A DNA stretch of 64,000 nt from an uncultured Bacteroidales bacterium (GTDB taxonomy: Bacteria; Bacteroidota; Bacteroidia; Bacteroidales; P3): NCBI GenBank assembly GCA_947168665.1, contig CAMVMX010000005.1, positions 62,001 through 126,000 on the forward strand, in the 5' to 3' direction. Below are positions 25,890 to 35,800 of this stretch, piece after piece. Positions within the stretch are counted from its first letter, which is position 1. Each line of letters opens with the position of its first letter. The notes beneath the pieces are model-generated. The model saw only the letters and a program-made list of their open reading frames with translations. It did no database searches and was not told the origin of the DNA. The translations under genes were made by a program, and so were the position numbers.

Positions 25890-27053
25890 TCAGAGGGAGA
25901 GGAGGAAGTAGACGGCGAGGCCCAAGTAGTTGCCTACAAGGTAGCCAATGAGGCCGATGGTGATGCCGAGGACGGTGAGGTCGCGGTTGTCGAGGAGGGC
26001 GGCGACGAGGGGGACGAAGGGTGGGGAGTTGATGAGGGCGACGGAGGTGACGAGGGTGGTGTCGCCGTCGAGTCGGAGGATGCGGGCAAAGAGGATTTGC
26101 AGCAGAAGGGAGCCGAAGATGATGAAAAGGATGTACCAGAGGATGTTGAGGCTGCCGGTGAGGTCGAGCTGGCGGATGTCGCAGGCGTTGGCGATGGTGA
26201 AGCAGAAGAGGTATACGAAGTAGAGTCCCACGCGGAAGGCCAGGGGTTGGCGCTGGCGGCGGTCGGCCAGGCTGTTGACACGGCGGACGAGGGGGATGAA
26301 GGAGGCGGCGATGGAGAGGGTGGTGAGCAGGAGGATGAGCATGGGGGTGGATAGGCTGGGGGAGAAGAGGGTGGAGAGGAGGTAGGATATGACGGCTATG
26401 GCGAGTGCGAGGGGGAGGGTGAGCCAGGCGGGCGCGGCGGTGCGGCCGCTGGAGGTGTGCGGCGCGGTGTCGGGGTGGGCGGGCTGTTGGGGAGCGGCTG
26501 GGACTGCGGGGGAGGGGAGCAGGCGGCGGAAGAGGGGTTTGCCCAGGCAGATGACGAAGACGAGGTAGAGGCCGGTGACGATGAGGTCGTAGGAGGTGAT
26601 GTAGAGGTAGGTGGTGTGGTCGAGGCCTACGCCTTGGGCTATGGCTCCCATGTTGGGGATGCCGCCGGTGTAGATGCCTACGGCTACGGCGCTGACTTGG
26701 GCGAACTGCTGGGGCGCGGAATGGCTGCGGAATAGGAAGTAGCCGGCTACGATGACGATGATGATGGCCAGGAATCCGCTGAGGCAGGCTTTGGCCGCTT
26801 TGCCGGTGGACCAGTTGGAGAGGCTGCATGACATGAGCATGAGGGGGATGGACAGGGGGATGCAGATGTTGCCGATGAGGTTGTTGGTGTCGAGCAGTCC
26901 GGGGCGGTGTATCCAGCCTGTGAGGTTGGCCACGAGGAGTCCAATCACGTAGAGGACGGCCATGGGACTCACTTTGTCAATCCAACTCCAGCGCCGCGCA
27001 AGGAGCATGACGAGAGCCGGGGTGGCGAAGAGGTATATCAGGTAGAGTGCCAT
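25890..27053 (-). CDS. DUF819 family membrane protein
   Basis: A 387-residue polytopic protein with about ten hydrophobic segments. The DUF819 features are GNICIPLSIPLMLMSC around residue 65-80, the SAVAVGIYTGGIPNMGAIA segment (about residues 122-140) and a second half ending VALINSPPFVPLVAALLDNRD and LGITIGLIGYLVGNYLGLA. Family members are predicted transporters without a known substrate. A Pro/Ala-rich linker (residues 180-205) separates the two halves. It lies 32 bases after the uvrA stop in the same direction and is probably read through from uvrA. Confidence 0.88.
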   Translation of the reverse strand: MALYLIYLFATPALVMLLARRWSWIDKVSPMAVLYVIGLLVANLTGWIHRPGLLDTNNLIGNICIPLSIPLMLMSCSLSNWSTGKAAKACLSGFLAIIIVIVAGYFLFRSHSAPQQFAQVSAVAVGIYTGGIPNMGAIAQGVGLDHTTYLYITSYDLIVTGLYLVFVICLGKPLFRRLLPSPAVPAAPQQPAHPDTAPHTSSGRTAAPAWLTLPLALAIAVISYLLSTLFSPSLSTPMLILLLTTLSIAASFIPLVRRVNSLADRRQRQPLAFRVGLYFVYLFCFTIANACDIRQLDLTGSLNILWYILFIIFGSLLLQILFARILRLDGDTTLVTSVALINSPPFVPLVAALLDNRDLTVLGITIGLIGYLVGNYLGLAVYFLLSL

Positions 27054-27085
27054 GGGTTGTTATTGTCGGCGAGCCGCTGGTGGGG

Positions 27086-29950
27086 TCAGGGCTCGGGGGT
27101 GTCGGGTTTGTGGCATTGGTCGAGTTCCTCTTTGAGAAAGCGGCCTGTGATGTTGTCGGGTTGGGCGGCGAGTTGTTCGGGGGTGCCGGCAAAGGTGATG
27201 GTGCCGCCTTTGCGGCCGCCGTCGGGCCCCATGTCGACTACCCAGTCGGCCACTTTGATGACGTCCATGTTGTGTTCGATGACAAGGATGCTGTTGCCCC
27301 GGTCGACCAGACGCTGGAGGACTTCGAGCAGCACGCGGATGTCTTCGAAATGGAGGCCGGTGGTGGGTTCGTCGAGGATGTAGAGGGTGTTGCCCGTTTC
27401 GGGGCGGGCCAGTTCGGTGGCCAGTTTGATGCGCTGGGCTTCGCCGCCGCTGAGGGTGGTGGACTGCTGGCCGAGGGTGATGTAGCCGAGACCTACGTCT
27501 TGGATGGTTTTGAGTTTGCGGTGGATTTTGGGGTAGGATTCGAAGAAGGTGACGGCTTCGTTGATGGTCATGTCGAGCACGTCGGCTATGCTTTTGCCTT
27601 TGTAGCGTATTTCGAGGGTCTCGCGGTTGTAGCGTTTGCCGTTGCACACTTCGCAGTTGACGTAGACGTCGGGGAGGAAGTTCATCTCGATGGTGCGGAC
27701 GCCGGCTCCTTTGCAGTGCTCGCAGCGGCCGCCGCTGACGTTGAAGGAGAAGCGGCCGGGCTTGTAGCCCCGGATGCGGGCGCTGGGCAGCTGGGTGAAG
27801 AGGGTGCGGATTTCGTCGAAGACTCCCACATAGGTGGCGGGGTTGCTGCGGGGTGTGCGCCCGATGGGTGATTGGTCGATTTCGATTACTTTGTCGATGT
27901 GTTCGATGCCGGTGATGGATTTGTAGGGCAGGGGGTCTTTGGTGGAGCGGTAAAAGTGGCGGTTGAGAATGTTGTGGAGGGTGTCATTGACGAGGGTGGA
28001 TTTGCCGCTGCCGCTCACGCCGGTGATGCAGACAAAACGCCGCAAGGGGAGGTCGAAGGTGACGTCTTTCAGGTTGTTGCCCGTGGCTCCGGCAAGTATG
28101 AGATGGTCGCACCCTTCGATGGGACGGCGTTGGGGCAGGGGGATGTCTTTCTCGCGGTTGAGGTATTGGAGGGTGAGGGTCTTCTTTTTGGAGGACAGGA
28201 GTTGGCGGTGGGTGCCGCTGAAGATGACTTTGCCTCCGTGGACACCGGCTCCGGGTCCGATGTCGACAACGTAGTCGGCACTGAGTATCATGTCGCGGTC
28301 GTGTTCCACCACGATGACGCTGTTGCCCAGGTCGCGCAGTTCTTTGAGGGCGTTGATGAGCCGCCGGTTGTCGCGCTGGTGGAGGCCGATGCTGGGTTCG
28401 TCGAGGATGTAGAGCACATTGACCAGGCGGGCCCCGATTTGTGTGGCGAGGCGTATGCGCTGCGACTCGCCGCCGCTGAGACTGCTGCTGTTGCGGTTGA
28501 GCGAGAGGTAGCCTACACCCACGTCGAGGATGAATTTGATGCGGGTGAGGATTTCGTGGAGGATTTCGTGGGCGATGGCTTGCTGCTGGGGTTCGAGGCG
28601 CTCTTCGAGATGCAGGAGGCGGTCGTAAAGCTCGTTGAGGTCGAGTTCGGCCATCTGGCCTATGTGCATGCCGTCGATGCGGAAGGCGAGGCTTTCAGGT
28701 TTCAGCCTGTAGCCGTGGCATTCGGGGCAGGTGACGGTGTTCATGAACGAGGAGGCCCATTTCTGCAGGGCGGCGGAGCTGTCGTCGGACACCAGTTGCA
28801 TGATGTAGTTGACGATGCCCTGGAAGCTGTTGCCGTGGTTCATCTCGTAGGCATCTTCCATGCCGGTGAAGTCGCTGGTGCCGTAGAGGATGGTGTTCAT
28901 GGCCTCTTCGGAGAAGGACTCGACGGGGTCGTCGATGGTGAAGTGGTAGTAGCGCCCCAGGTTCTCCATCTTGCGGTAGAAGTAGTTGGTGGGGCTGTAT
29001 TTGCCCAGCACTTCGAAAGCTCCTTCGCGGATGCTTTTCTTGGGGTCGGGGATAAGCTTGGAGAAGTCGATTTGGGCCACGCGCCCCAGTCCGTTGCACT
29101 TGGGGCAAGCGCCGTAGGGCGAGTTGAACGAGAAGGTGTTGGGTTCGGGTTCGGGATAGGATATGCCGGTGGAGGGGTCCATGAGCAGACGGCTGTAGTA
29201 GGCGGGCTTGGGGGCCGGCGCGGGGATGGGCGAGGGGGCTTGGTATTCCAGCACCATCAGTACCCCTTTGCCTTGCTTGAAAGCGGTGCGGACGGCCTCC
29301 TTCAGGCGGTCGTTGTTGCGGCCCACCCGCAGACGGTCGATGACCAGCTCGATGTCATGCGTCTTGTAGCGGTCTACCTGCATGTTGTAGGTCAGCTCTT
29401 TCACTTCGCCGTCCACCCTCACGCGGAGGAATCCTTTTTTGCCCATTTGGGCGAAGAGTTCGCGGTAGTGTCCTTTGCGCGACTTCACCAGCGGGGCCAG
29501 GATGTAGATGTCCTTGTCGGTATATTGCTCGGCAATCAGTTGCAGGATGCGCTCCTCCGAATATTTCACCATCTTCTCGCCGCTCAGGTGGCTGTATGCC
29601 GTACCCACGCGGGCATAGAGCAGACGCACGAAATCATATATCTCGGTCACGGTGCCCACTGTCGAGCGTGGGTTCTTGTTGGTGGTTTTCTGCTCGATGG
29701 AAATCACGGGGCTGAGGCCGTTGATGCAGTCCACGTCGGGCCGTTCAATGTTGCCTACAAAGTGCCGTGCATAGGCCGAGAAGGTTTCCATGTAGCGGCG
29801 TTGCCCCTCGGCGTGGATGGTGTCGAATGCCAGGCTCGATTTCCCGCTGCCGCTCAATCCAGTGAACACTACAAACTTGTTGCGCGGGATGTCTACATCG
29901 ACATTTTGCAGATTATGCTCACGTGCTCCTAATACTTCAATCTCGTCCAT
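27086..29950 (-). CDS. uvrA: Excinuclease ABC subunit A
   Basis: A 954-residue protein, normal length for UvrA, which recognises DNA lesions in nucleotide excision repair and loads UvrB. It has two ABC ATPase halves: Walker [15 protein letters not shown] near residue 33 and [14 protein letters not shown] near residue 645, with signature motifs [12 protein letters not shown] and [12 protein letters not shown] and Walker [13 protein letters not shown] and [12 protein letters not shown]. Zinc-binding cysteines are visible in [11 protein letters not shown] and CEHCKGAG...[10 protein letters not shown]. The start is the ATG at 29950. The DUF819 gene follows closely; the transglycosylase gene lies 66 bases upstream. 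Confidence 0.97.
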   Translation of the reverse strand: MDEIEVLGAREHNLQNVDVDIPRNKFVVFTGLSGSGKSSLAFDTIHAEGQRRYMETFSAYARHFVGNIERPDVDCINGLSPVISIEQKTTNKNPRSTVGTVTEIYDFVRLLYARVGTAYSHLSGEKMVKYSEERILQLIAEQYTDKDIYILAPLVKSRKGHYRELFAQMGKKGFLRVRVDGEVKELTYNMQVDRYKTHDIELVIDRLRVGRNNDRLKEAVRTAFKQGKGVLMVLEYQAPSPIPAPAPKPAYYSRLLMDPSTGISYPEPEPNTFSFNSPYGACPKCNGLGRVAQIDFSKLIPDPKKSIREGAFEVLGKYSPTNYFYRKMENLGRYYHFTIDDPVESFSEEAMNTILYGTSDFTGMEDAYEMNHGNSFQGIVNYIMQLVSDDSSAALQKWASSFMNTVTCPECHGYRLKPESLAFRIDGMHIGQMAELDLNELYDRLLHLEERLEPQQQAIAHEILHEILTRIKFILDVGVGYLSLNRNSSSLSGGESQRIRLATQIGARLVNVLYILDEPSIGLHQRDNRRLINALKELRDLGNSVIVVEHDRDMILSADYVVDIGPGAGVHGGKVIFSGTHRQLLSSKKKTLTLQYLNREKDIPLPQRRPIEGCDHLILAGATGNNLKDVTFDLPLRRFVCITGVSGSGKSTLVNDTLHNILNRHFYRSTKDPLPYKSITGIEHIDKVIEIDQSPIGRTPRSNPATYVGVFDEIRTLFTQLPSARIRGYKPGRFSFNVSGGRCEHCKGAGVRTIEMNFLPDVYVNCEVCNGKRYNRETLEIRYKGKSIADVLDMTINEAVTFFESYPKIHRKLKTIQDVGLGYITLGQQSTTLSGGEAQRIKLATELARPETGNTLYILDEPTTGLHFEDIRVLLEVLQRLVDRGNSILVIEHNMDVIKVADWVVDMGPDGGRKGGTITFAGTPEQLAAQPDNITGRFLKEELDQCHKPDTPEP

Positions 29951-30016
29951 AGTATCTTTCGCAATGTACAGCCTGATTAGTTTATTGTGTTAATTCCGAA
30001 TTATATTAATGTCCTG

Positions 30017-30997
30017 CTATATGCTGTTGATCATCTCCGTGCTGCGCCGCCCTTTGGTGAGGGTGGAGTATTTTGTGTCCTCGGTTGGCAGCAGCACTTT
30101 GTAGCTCTTCTTGGCCTTGTTTTTCAGCTCGTCGGTCTTAATCCAGGGGTTGAGCATCCTCAGCACCTTGTAGTTGGAGTTGTTGTTGCGGGCAAAGGAG
30201 TAGAGGTTCACGTTCTGCCCCTCCAGCGTCACCGTCCGGGTTGGCACAGGGGGGTAGAGGTCGCATTTGCGCAGGAAATAGCCATACTGGCGGGGGTTCT
30301 GCATGATGGTCTTCATGGCCAGTATGCGGTATACGTAGCGCGAGGTTTCGGAGTTGAGCCACAGGTTGTAGTAGCTCGTGGTCTGCTGCTTGTCCATGCG
30401 CCGTGCGAGGCCGTTCTCGCCACAGTTGTAGGCCGCCGCCGCCGCCGTCCAGCTGTGGAATCGGTTGTAGAGCGTGCGGATATAGCGGCACGCGGCTTCG
30501 GTCGAGGCCACCAGGTCGTCGCGCATGTCTACCTCGTCGCTGATTTCAAGTCCGTAATGGCTGCCCGTGCTGGGTACGAACTGCCAGAAGCCCTGTGCCT
30601 TGGCGGGCGAGGTGGCATTGGTCAGCCCACTTTCGATGACGCAGAGATATTTGAAGTCGGCCGGGATTCCGTTCCGTTTCAGTATAGGCTCGATGATGGG
30701 GAAATAGCGGTTGGCCCGTTTGAAGTACAGCACCGTGCTTGACTGGCGGTACATGTTCACGATAAGCTCATTGTCCAGACCCTCGCGCACATAGTACAGG
30801 TCCAGCGGCACCCGCTCGCCGGCAAATGTCAGCGTGTCGGGTATCACGGGCGAGTAGACGCGGTAGTCCTTCATGATTGCCTTGCGCCACATGGCCTCGT
30901 CGTCCTCCACGCCGGTTGAGCACATCAACAGCCCCGCCGCCGCAACAACGGCAGTCGCCGTGAGAACCAATATCCAAATGCTGTGCCTCTTTTTCAT
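30017..30997 (-). CDS. Lytic transglycosylase, MltD-like (SLT domain plus LysM-like tail)
   Basis: A 326-residue exported protein. An N-terminal hydrophobic segment (ILVLTATAVVAAAGLLMCS) acts as signal peptide or lipoprotein signal. The catalytic domain (about residues 110-245) has CVIESGLTNATSPAKAQGFW, where the glutamate is the general acid, then QFVPSTGSHYGL and AAAAYNCGENGL. The C-terminal 75 residues (VTLEGQNVNLYSFARNNN, LLPTEDTKY) look like one LysM-type wall-binding repeat. It cleaves peptidoglycan to 1,6-anhydromuropeptides in the periplasm. It lies 43 bases after the coaBC stop on the same strand. Confidence 0.88.
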   Translation of the reverse strand: MKKRHSIWILVLTATAVVAAAGLLMCSTGVEDDEAMWRKAIMKDYRVYSPVIPDTLTFAGERVPLDLYYVREGLDNELIVNMYRQSSTVLYFKRANRYFPIIEPILKRNGIPADFKYLCVIESGLTNATSPAKAQGFWQFVPSTGSHYGLEISDEVDMRDDLVASTEAACRYIRTLYNRFHSWTAAAAAYNCGENGLARRMDKQQTTSYYNLWLNSETSRYVYRILAMKTIMQNPRQYGYFLRKCDLYPPVPTRTVTLEGQNVNLYSFARNNNSNYKVLRMLNPWIKTDELKNKAKKSYKVLLPTEDTKYSTLTKGRRSTEMINSI

Positions 30998-31040
30998 GTC
31001 TTTATATTATAATGTTTGGTTCAATAATGTTCAGTGCCGG

Positions 31041-32267
31041 TCAGACCTCATTGTTGGCAAGGAGGGTTGCGGATTCCGGCAACAGGCACCGGCGCACAAT
31101 CTCGTCGGCCACTTCGCGTTTGCTCATCAACGGCGAGGTGTATGAATCGCCGTTGCGGCTCATGATGGTCACCAGGTTCGTGTCCACCCCAAAGCCTGCG
31201 CCCGCGTCGCGCAGCGAGTTGAGCACAATGTAGTCCAAATTCTTCCGTTCCAGTTTGCGCTGTGCATTTGCCTGTTCGTTGTCCGTCTCCAGTGCAAAGC
31301 CAATCAGAGTCTGCCCCTCCTGCTTCATGGAACCGAGGGTGGCCAGAATGTCGGGGTTCTGCACCAAGTGCAGAGTCATGCCCTCGTCGCCCTGTTTTTT
31401 CAGTTTGTGGTCGGCGGTGTGCTCCGGCCTGTAGTCAGCCACGGCGGCCGAGAGTATGGCGGCCGTGCAGCCGGGAAACAGGCGGGTGGCCTCGGCATAC
31501 ATTTCGCGGGCGCTCTCCACATCGGTGCGGTGGATGGCAGCGTTGTCTGTCTTCAGGGCCGTGGGGCCGGCCACCAGCTCCACCTCGGCCCCGCGGGCCG
31601 CCAGGGCCTCGGCCAAGGCAAACCCCATCTTGCCGGTTGAATAGTTCCCGATAAAGCGCACCGAGTCAATCCGCTCGTAGGTGGGTCCTGCGGTCACCAG
31701 TACACGTTTGCCCCGCAGGGGCATGTCGGCAGCTCGCGACAGGCGGCGGGCCAGCGCCTGCACAATCTCCTCGGGCTCGGCCATACGGCCCTTGCCCGTA
31801 GTGCCACAGGCCAGGTCACCCGTTCCGGGTTCCACCATCTCGATGCCGGTCGAAACCAGATAAGCCACATTGCGCTGCACAGCGGGGCATTCCCACATCT
31901 GGGTGTTCATGGCGGGAGCCATCAGGAGCGGTTTGCGGCTGAAGGAGAGCAACAGCGTGCTCAGCGCATCGTCGCCTATGCCCGATGCCATTTTGCCTAT
32001 GATGTTGGCGGTGGCGGGGGCCACTATCATGGCGTCGCCCCAGTCCTTGAGCGAGATATGCTCTGTGGTATGATTGTTGGTTTGGGCAAAGAGGTCGCAA
32101 TAAAGGCTGTTGCCCGACACCGTCTCCAACGTCAGGCGGGTGACGAACTCCAAGGCGTGGGGTGTGGCCACGCACCGCACCTCGTGTCCCGCCTTTACCA
32201 GCAGACGCACCAGCTGGGGAGCCTTGTATGCGGCTATTCCTCCCGTTATGCCCACAATGATTCTCAT
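31041..32267 (-). CDS. coaBC: Bifunctional phosphopantothenoylcysteine decarboxylase / phosphopantothenate-cysteine ligase
   Basis: A 408-residue fusion of CoaC (about 1-185) and CoaB (about 190-408), the normal arrangement for coenzyme A synthesis. CoaC opens with GITGGIAAYKAPQLVR and has the FMN/substrate motif MAPAMNTQMW plus LACGTTGKGRMAEPEEI, which holds the active-site cysteine. CoaB has VLVTAGPTYERIDSVRFIGN and STGKMGFALAEALAARGA, followed by FALETDNEQANAQRKLERKN. Transcribed after the omega-like gene (162 bases apart) and before the transglycosylase, in a block common in Bacteroidales. Confidence 0.96.
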   Translation of the reverse strand: MRIIVGITGGIAAYKAPQLVRLLVKAGHEVRCVATPHALEFVTRLTLETVSGNSLYCDLFAQTNNHTTEHISLKDWGDAMIVAPATANIIGKMASGIGDDALSTLLLSFSRKPLLMAPAMNTQMWECPAVQRNVAYLVSTGIEMVEPGTGDLACGTTGKGRMAEPEEIVQALARRLSRAADMPLRGKRVLVTAGPTYERIDSVRFIGNYSTGKMGFALAEALAARGAEVELVAGPTALKTDNAAIHRTDVESAREMYAEATRLFPGCTAAILSAAVADYRPEHTADHKLKKQGDEGMTLHLVQNPDILATLGSMKQEGQTLIGFALETDNEQANAQRKLERKNLDYIVLNSLRDAGAGFGVDTNLVTIMSRNGDSYTSPLMSKREVADEIVRRCLLPESATLLANNEV

Positions 32268-32429
32268 ATCGGTTCCGAGTATAGGTTAATGTTTGCCGGG
32301 GCGTCAGCTCTTCGGCTGCCCGGAGTCATTCGGGCGTGCGTGCCCGCTATCGCGGCCTGTGCCCGTGCAGCGCCTGTCGGCCTGCGGTGTTGCGGCCCGG
32401 CCACTGCCCCGTTGCCCCGCAAGCGTTTC

Positions 32430-32810
32430 TTATTCGGCCTGGGCGGCGATGACGGCCTCCTCCATGGCCTCCAGGCTCTGCTGCTCCTTGTCCTCCTTGG
32501 CGGGGTTGCGGTAGTAGAGCTCGTGGTTCAGGTATTCCTCAGTGGCCACCAGCACGGGCTTGGGCATCTGCTCGAAACGGCGCACCACGTCAATTTGCTC
32601 GCGGTTCTCGTAGTATTCGTCTATGCCGTCGTTGTTGTTGGCAAACTCCTCGATCTTCTTGTGCAGCTCCTTCTTCTCCTCGATGGCTATTTGGTTGGCG
32701 CGCTTGGTCAGCACGGCCACAGTCTCGTAGATGTTGTCAGTCATCTGGCTGAACTCGGCTGTGTTGCGGGTGATGGTGGTGTTGGGAATCTTCTTTTTCT
32801 TCTCTTCCAT
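32430..32810 (-). CDS. rpoZ: RNA polymerase omega subunit-like protein (Bacteroidota type)
   Basis: A 126-residue acidic protein starting with a lysine run (MEEKKKKIPNTTITRNTAEF). The segment NIYETVAVLTKRANQIAIEEK (residues 26-46) corresponds to the omega conserved region 2, where the family binds the beta' C-terminus, and the rest is charged and helical. The location between bamD and coaBC is the standard place for this gene in Bacteroidales. The C-terminal part (LNHELYYRNPAKEDKEQQ) is longer than in proteobacterial omega. It stabilises RNA polymerase assembly. Confidence 0.8.
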   Translation of the reverse strand: MEEKKKKIPNTTITRNTAEFSQMTDNIYETVAVLTKRANQIAIEEKKELHKKIEEFANNNDGIDEYYENREQIDVVRRFEQMPKPVLVATEEYLNHELYYRNPAKEDKEQQSLEAMEEAVIAAQAE

Positions 32811-32904
32811 GGGTGAATGTGAAAATGATTATTGATAAAAAATGATTTCAATTTTTAAAGGTGCTTCCGGTGGCCGCCGGCCGTGGGGCCTGGGCCGCGG
32901 GATG

Positions 32905-33720
32905 TCACTTGGACCCTTTGGCGTCGAGGGCGGCAATGGCGGCGCGGGCTTTGGTGTAGAAGTCCTGTGCCTTGCTCAGTCGGCTGGAGTCCTTGAACAG
33001 CGTGGCAAAACGGTCAAAATCGTTCACCACCTGCTGCAGCCTTTCGCGCATCTTGTCCTCCTGGCTGTTGATGCCGAATTCATAGCCGCTGGCCAGCATG
33101 TAGAACATGGCCTCCTCGCGGAAAGGCGAGTCGGGATAATTGTTCAGGAAGGCCTGCAGCGACACATAGGCGGCATTGTAGTTCTCAGTCAGGTAATAGC
33201 CGTATGCGATGTCATAGTCCTTTCGCATCAGTTTGCCCCGCAGTTCGTCCAGCCGGGTATTGATTTCGGGAATATGGACGCTGCTCGGATAGCGGTCCAC
33301 ATACGACTCGTACTCCTGAATGGCCTCCTTCGTCAACCGTTGGTCCAGAAAGTAGTCCGGCGACTCATTGTACTTGCATGTGGCGGCCATATACAAAGCC
33401 TCCTCGGCGCGCTCGCTGTAGGGGTAGCGCTTGAAGTAGTTCTTGAACTGGTAGCCGGCGGAGTAGTAGTCCTTCTCGCCCATCAGGCACATGCCGTAGT
33501 ACCACGATATGTTCTCGGCGTTTTCCTTGCCGTGATAGTTCATAATCAAGTTCTCGAACAGCTGGATGGCCTTGGTATAGTTCCGCTGCTCATAGTATTT
33601 CATGGCAGCAGCATACTGGGCGTCGAAATCGTGTCCTTTGAGCAGCTTTTCGAAATTGCCACAAGATGTTATAACAAAGGTTATTAGGGCAATAAACGCT
33701 ATTTTCAATGCAGTTTTCAT
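32905..33720 (-). CDS. bamD: Outer-membrane assembly lipoprotein BamD
   Basis: A 271-residue lipoprotein. The start is placed at the ATG at 33720, not at an upstream ATG, because the -7 box lies between the two. The signal ends LITFVITSC, giving a lipidated cysteine near residue 20. The mature protein consists of TPR-like helical pairs: AAAMKYYEQRNYTKAIQLF, ISWYYGMCLMGEKDYYSAGY, KNYFKRYPYSERAEEALYM, EYESYVDRYPSSVHIPEI and YVSLQAFLNNYPDSPFREEA, the last of which is typical of BamD. It is an essential helper of BamA in inserting barrel proteins. It heads the run bamD, rpoZ, coaBC. Confidence 0.93.
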   Translation of the reverse strand: MKTALKIAFIALITFVITSCGNFEKLLKGHDFDAQYAAAMKYYEQRNYTKAIQLFENLIMNYHGKENAENISWYYGMCLMGEKDYYSAGYQFKNYFKRYPYSERAEEALYMAATCKYNESPDYFLDQRLTKEAIQEYESYVDRYPSSVHIPEINTRLDELRGKLMRKDYDIAYGYYLTENYNAAYVSLQAFLNNYPDSPFREEAMFYMLASGYEFGINSQEDKMRERLQQVVNDFDRFATLFKDSSRLSKAQDFYTKARAAIAALDAKGSK

Positions 33721-33726
33721 AACTTG

Positions 33727-33734
33727 CAAAGATA
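33727..33734 (-). promoter_or_regulatory. -7 box directly before bamD
   Basis: TATCTTTG on the - strand ends six bases before the bamD ATG. The message is predicted to have little or no leader. Confidence 0.65.
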
Positions 33735-34135
33735 CACTTTTTTTTGCATTCATCGGCCATTTAATAGAATTTAATCATTCCATAAAGCGTGCCGGCGGCG
33801 TTTGGGGCGTCAAGCGGGAGCGGCGCGGGCTTGCCCGCGCCGCTCCCGCCCGCCGCTGCCACCGGGCTCTCGCTTCGCTCCCTTGCCTTCAATTATGCAT
33901 TGAAAATGTGGGACATATTCGGTGGGATGCGGTTAAAACGGAATCGAAATGCCGCGTTTGAAGTGCGGAAGGAACGGAGGAAGGGCAAAGGCAGTCTGCA
34001 CCCTGAATGGGCGGGGAGGAAGGCAGGGAAGGCGAGGGCGGGGGGAGACGGTTTCGCCGGGCCGGGCAGGGGCGCGGCAGTCAGGACTGGAGCGGCGGCG
34101 AAATATTAAAAATGGGTGTTCGGAACAGCCAAAAG
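33735..34135. other. GC-rich divergent intergenic region with a perfect 17-bp hairpin
   Basis: About 400 bases between the bamD and guaA promoters with no convincing gene. It contains a 17-base perfect inverted repeat (33814-33830 and 33833-33849) separated only by TT, followed by G-rich and C-rich runs. The open frames in it have no start signals and no recognisable protein features. Confidence 0.6.
33814..33849. repeat. Perfect 17-bp inverted repeat with 2-base loop
   Basis: The left arm GCGGGAGCGGCGCGGGC and its exact complement are separated by TT. There is no T run on either side, so it is not a simple terminator. It may be a repetitive palindromic element or a cruciform/attenuation structure between the divergent bamD and guaA genes. 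Confidence 0.85.
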
Positions 34136-34166
34136 TTGGTTTATCCAATTTTTATTTGTATCTTTG
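34136..34166 (+). promoter_or_regulatory. guaA promoter
   Basis: A -33 TTG at 34136-34138 and a -7 box TATCTTTG at 34159-34166, 20 bases apart, 24 bases before the guaA ATG. Confidence 0.75.
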
Positions 34167-34189
34167 CTTTTTATAAAGTGAAATGAAGT

Positions 34190-35716
34190 ATGGATACAAT
34201 CATTGTCTTAGATTTTGGTTCTCAGTACACTCAGCTTATTGCCCGCAAGATACGCGAACTGAATATTTATTGTGAGATACACCCTTTCAACAAGGTTCCG
34301 GCATTGACGGACGAGGTGAAAGGTGTCGTTTTTTCGGGGAGTCCGTACAGCTGCAACGCTGCCGATGCCCCAGTGCCTGACATGACGGGCATCAAAGGGC
34401 GGCTGCCGTTGCTGGCGGTGTGCTACGGGGCGCAGTATCTGGCCAAGTATGGCGGCGGCGTGGTGCAGCAGTCGAAGGTGAGGGAGTATGGCCGCGCCAA
34501 CCTTCAGTTCATTGACGGCGAGAACCCGCTGATGAAGGGTGTCCCCATGGGCAGCCAGGTGTGGATGAGCCATGGCGACACGATTGAGCGCCTGCCCGGG
34601 AATTACCGCGTCATCTGCTCTACCGACAGCGTGCGGAACGCCGGATACCAGATTGAGGGCGAGCCTACGTATGCCATACAGTTCCATCCCGAGGTGCACC
34701 ATTCGGTTGATGGATTGACGATATTGAAGAATTTCGTGGTGGACATCTGCGGCTGCGAGCAGTCGTGGACGCCTGAGTCGTTTATCGAGACCACTGTGGC
34801 CGAGTTGCGTGCCAAAGTGGGGAGCGACAAGGTGGTGCTGGGGCTTTCGGGCGGTGTGGACTCGACAGTGGCTGCCGTGCTGCTGAACCGCGCCATAGGC
34901 CATCAGCTGCATTGTATTTTCGTCGACAACGGTCTGCTGCGGAAAAATGAGTTTGAGGGGGTGCTGGAGTCGTACCGCGATATGGGACTGAATGTGAAAG
35001 GGGTGGACGCGAAGGACCGCTTCTACAGTGTGCTGGCCGGTGTGAAGGATCCCGAGAAGAAACGCAAGGCGATAGGAAAGACCTTTATCGATGTCTTTGA
35101 TGCCGAGGCAAAGCAGATCAGCGATGCCAAGTGGCTGGGGCAGGGAACGATATATCCTGATGTGATTGAGTCGAGTTCGGTGAAAGGCCCGTCGCAGACC
35201 ATCAAGTCGCACCACAATGTGGGCGGACTGCCGGATTATATGAAGCTTCAGCTTGTCGAGCCGTTGCGCAGCCTGTTCAAGGACGAGGTGCGGCGCGTGG
35301 GCCGGCAGCTGGGCATCAAGAATGAGTTGATCGGGCGGCATCCGTTCCCCGGCCCCGGACTGGCCATCCGCATACTGAGCGATGTGACACCCGAGAAGGT
35401 GCATATCCTGCAGGAGGTGGACGACATCTTCATCCAGGGGCTGCGCGACAGCGGCCTGTACGACCAGGTGTGGCAGGCGGGCTGCATGTTGCTGCCTGTG
35501 CAGTCGGTCGGCGTGATGGGCGATGAACGCACGTATGAGAGTGTGGTGGCGCTGAGGGCGGTGGAGTCGGTCGACGGCATGACAGCCGACTGGTGCCATC
35601 TGCCTTACGACTTCCTGGCCAAGGTGTCAAACGATATTATCAACCGTGTGAAGGGTGTGAACCGGGTGGTGTATGACATCAGTTCTAAACCGCCGGCAAC
35701 CATCGAATGGGAGTAG
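34190..35716 (+). CDS. guaA: GMP synthase (glutamine-hydrolysing)
   Basis: A 508-residue enzyme that aminates XMP to GMP. The class I glutaminase domain covers residues 1-190: the nucleophile elbow [13 protein letters not shown] has Cys78, and [12 protein letters not shown] supplies the histidine and glutamate. The ATP pyrophosphatase domain starts with [18 protein letters not shown] (P-loop-like) and the dimerisation domain ends [17 protein letters not shown], the standard GuaA C-terminus. It is the first gene of a + strand run with a LysM protein, lpxC and lpxA and has its own promoter. Confidence 0.98.
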   Translation: MDTIIVLDFGSQYTQLIARKIRELNIYCEIHPFNKVPALTDEVKGVVFSGSPYSCNAADAPVPDMTGIKGRLPLLAVCYGAQYLAKYGGGVVQQSKVREYGRANLQFIDGENPLMKGVPMGSQVWMSHGDTIERLPGNYRVICSTDSVRNAGYQIEGEPTYAIQFHPEVHHSVDGLTILKNFVVDICGCEQSWTPESFIETTVAELRAKVGSDKVVLGLSGGVDSTVAAVLLNRAIGHQLHCIFVDNGLLRKNEFEGVLESYRDMGLNVKGVDAKDRFYSVLAGVKDPEKKRKAIGKTFIDVFDAEAKQISDAKWLGQGTIYPDVIESSSVKGPSQTIKSHHNVGGLPDYMKLQLVEPLRSLFKDEVRRVGRQLGIKNELIGRHPFPGPGLAIRILSDVTPEKVHILQEVDDIFIQGLRDSGLYDQVWQAGCMLLPVQSVGVMGDERTYESVVALRAVESVDGMTADWCHLPYDFLAKVSNDIINRVKGVNRVVYDISSKPPATIEWE

Positions 35717-35800
35717 GCCAGAGATGCGTTGCGGCGATGGCGCTCATGCTCCGGTTGAATAGAAATCTGTAACAACACTGCTGCTTCAAAACCGCTGTAT

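Noticed and set aside
27872-29932. 686-codon + strand open frame opposite uvrA
   Set aside because: It is an antisense shadow with biased composition; uvrA on the - strand is unmistakable.
33789-34109. 106-codon + strand frame in the bamD/guaA gap
   Set aside because: Its content follows the G-rich composition and the hairpin; no start signal or recognisable domain.
34208-35599. 463-codon - strand open frame opposite guaA
   Set aside because: No protein-like motifs; guaA has every conserved block.
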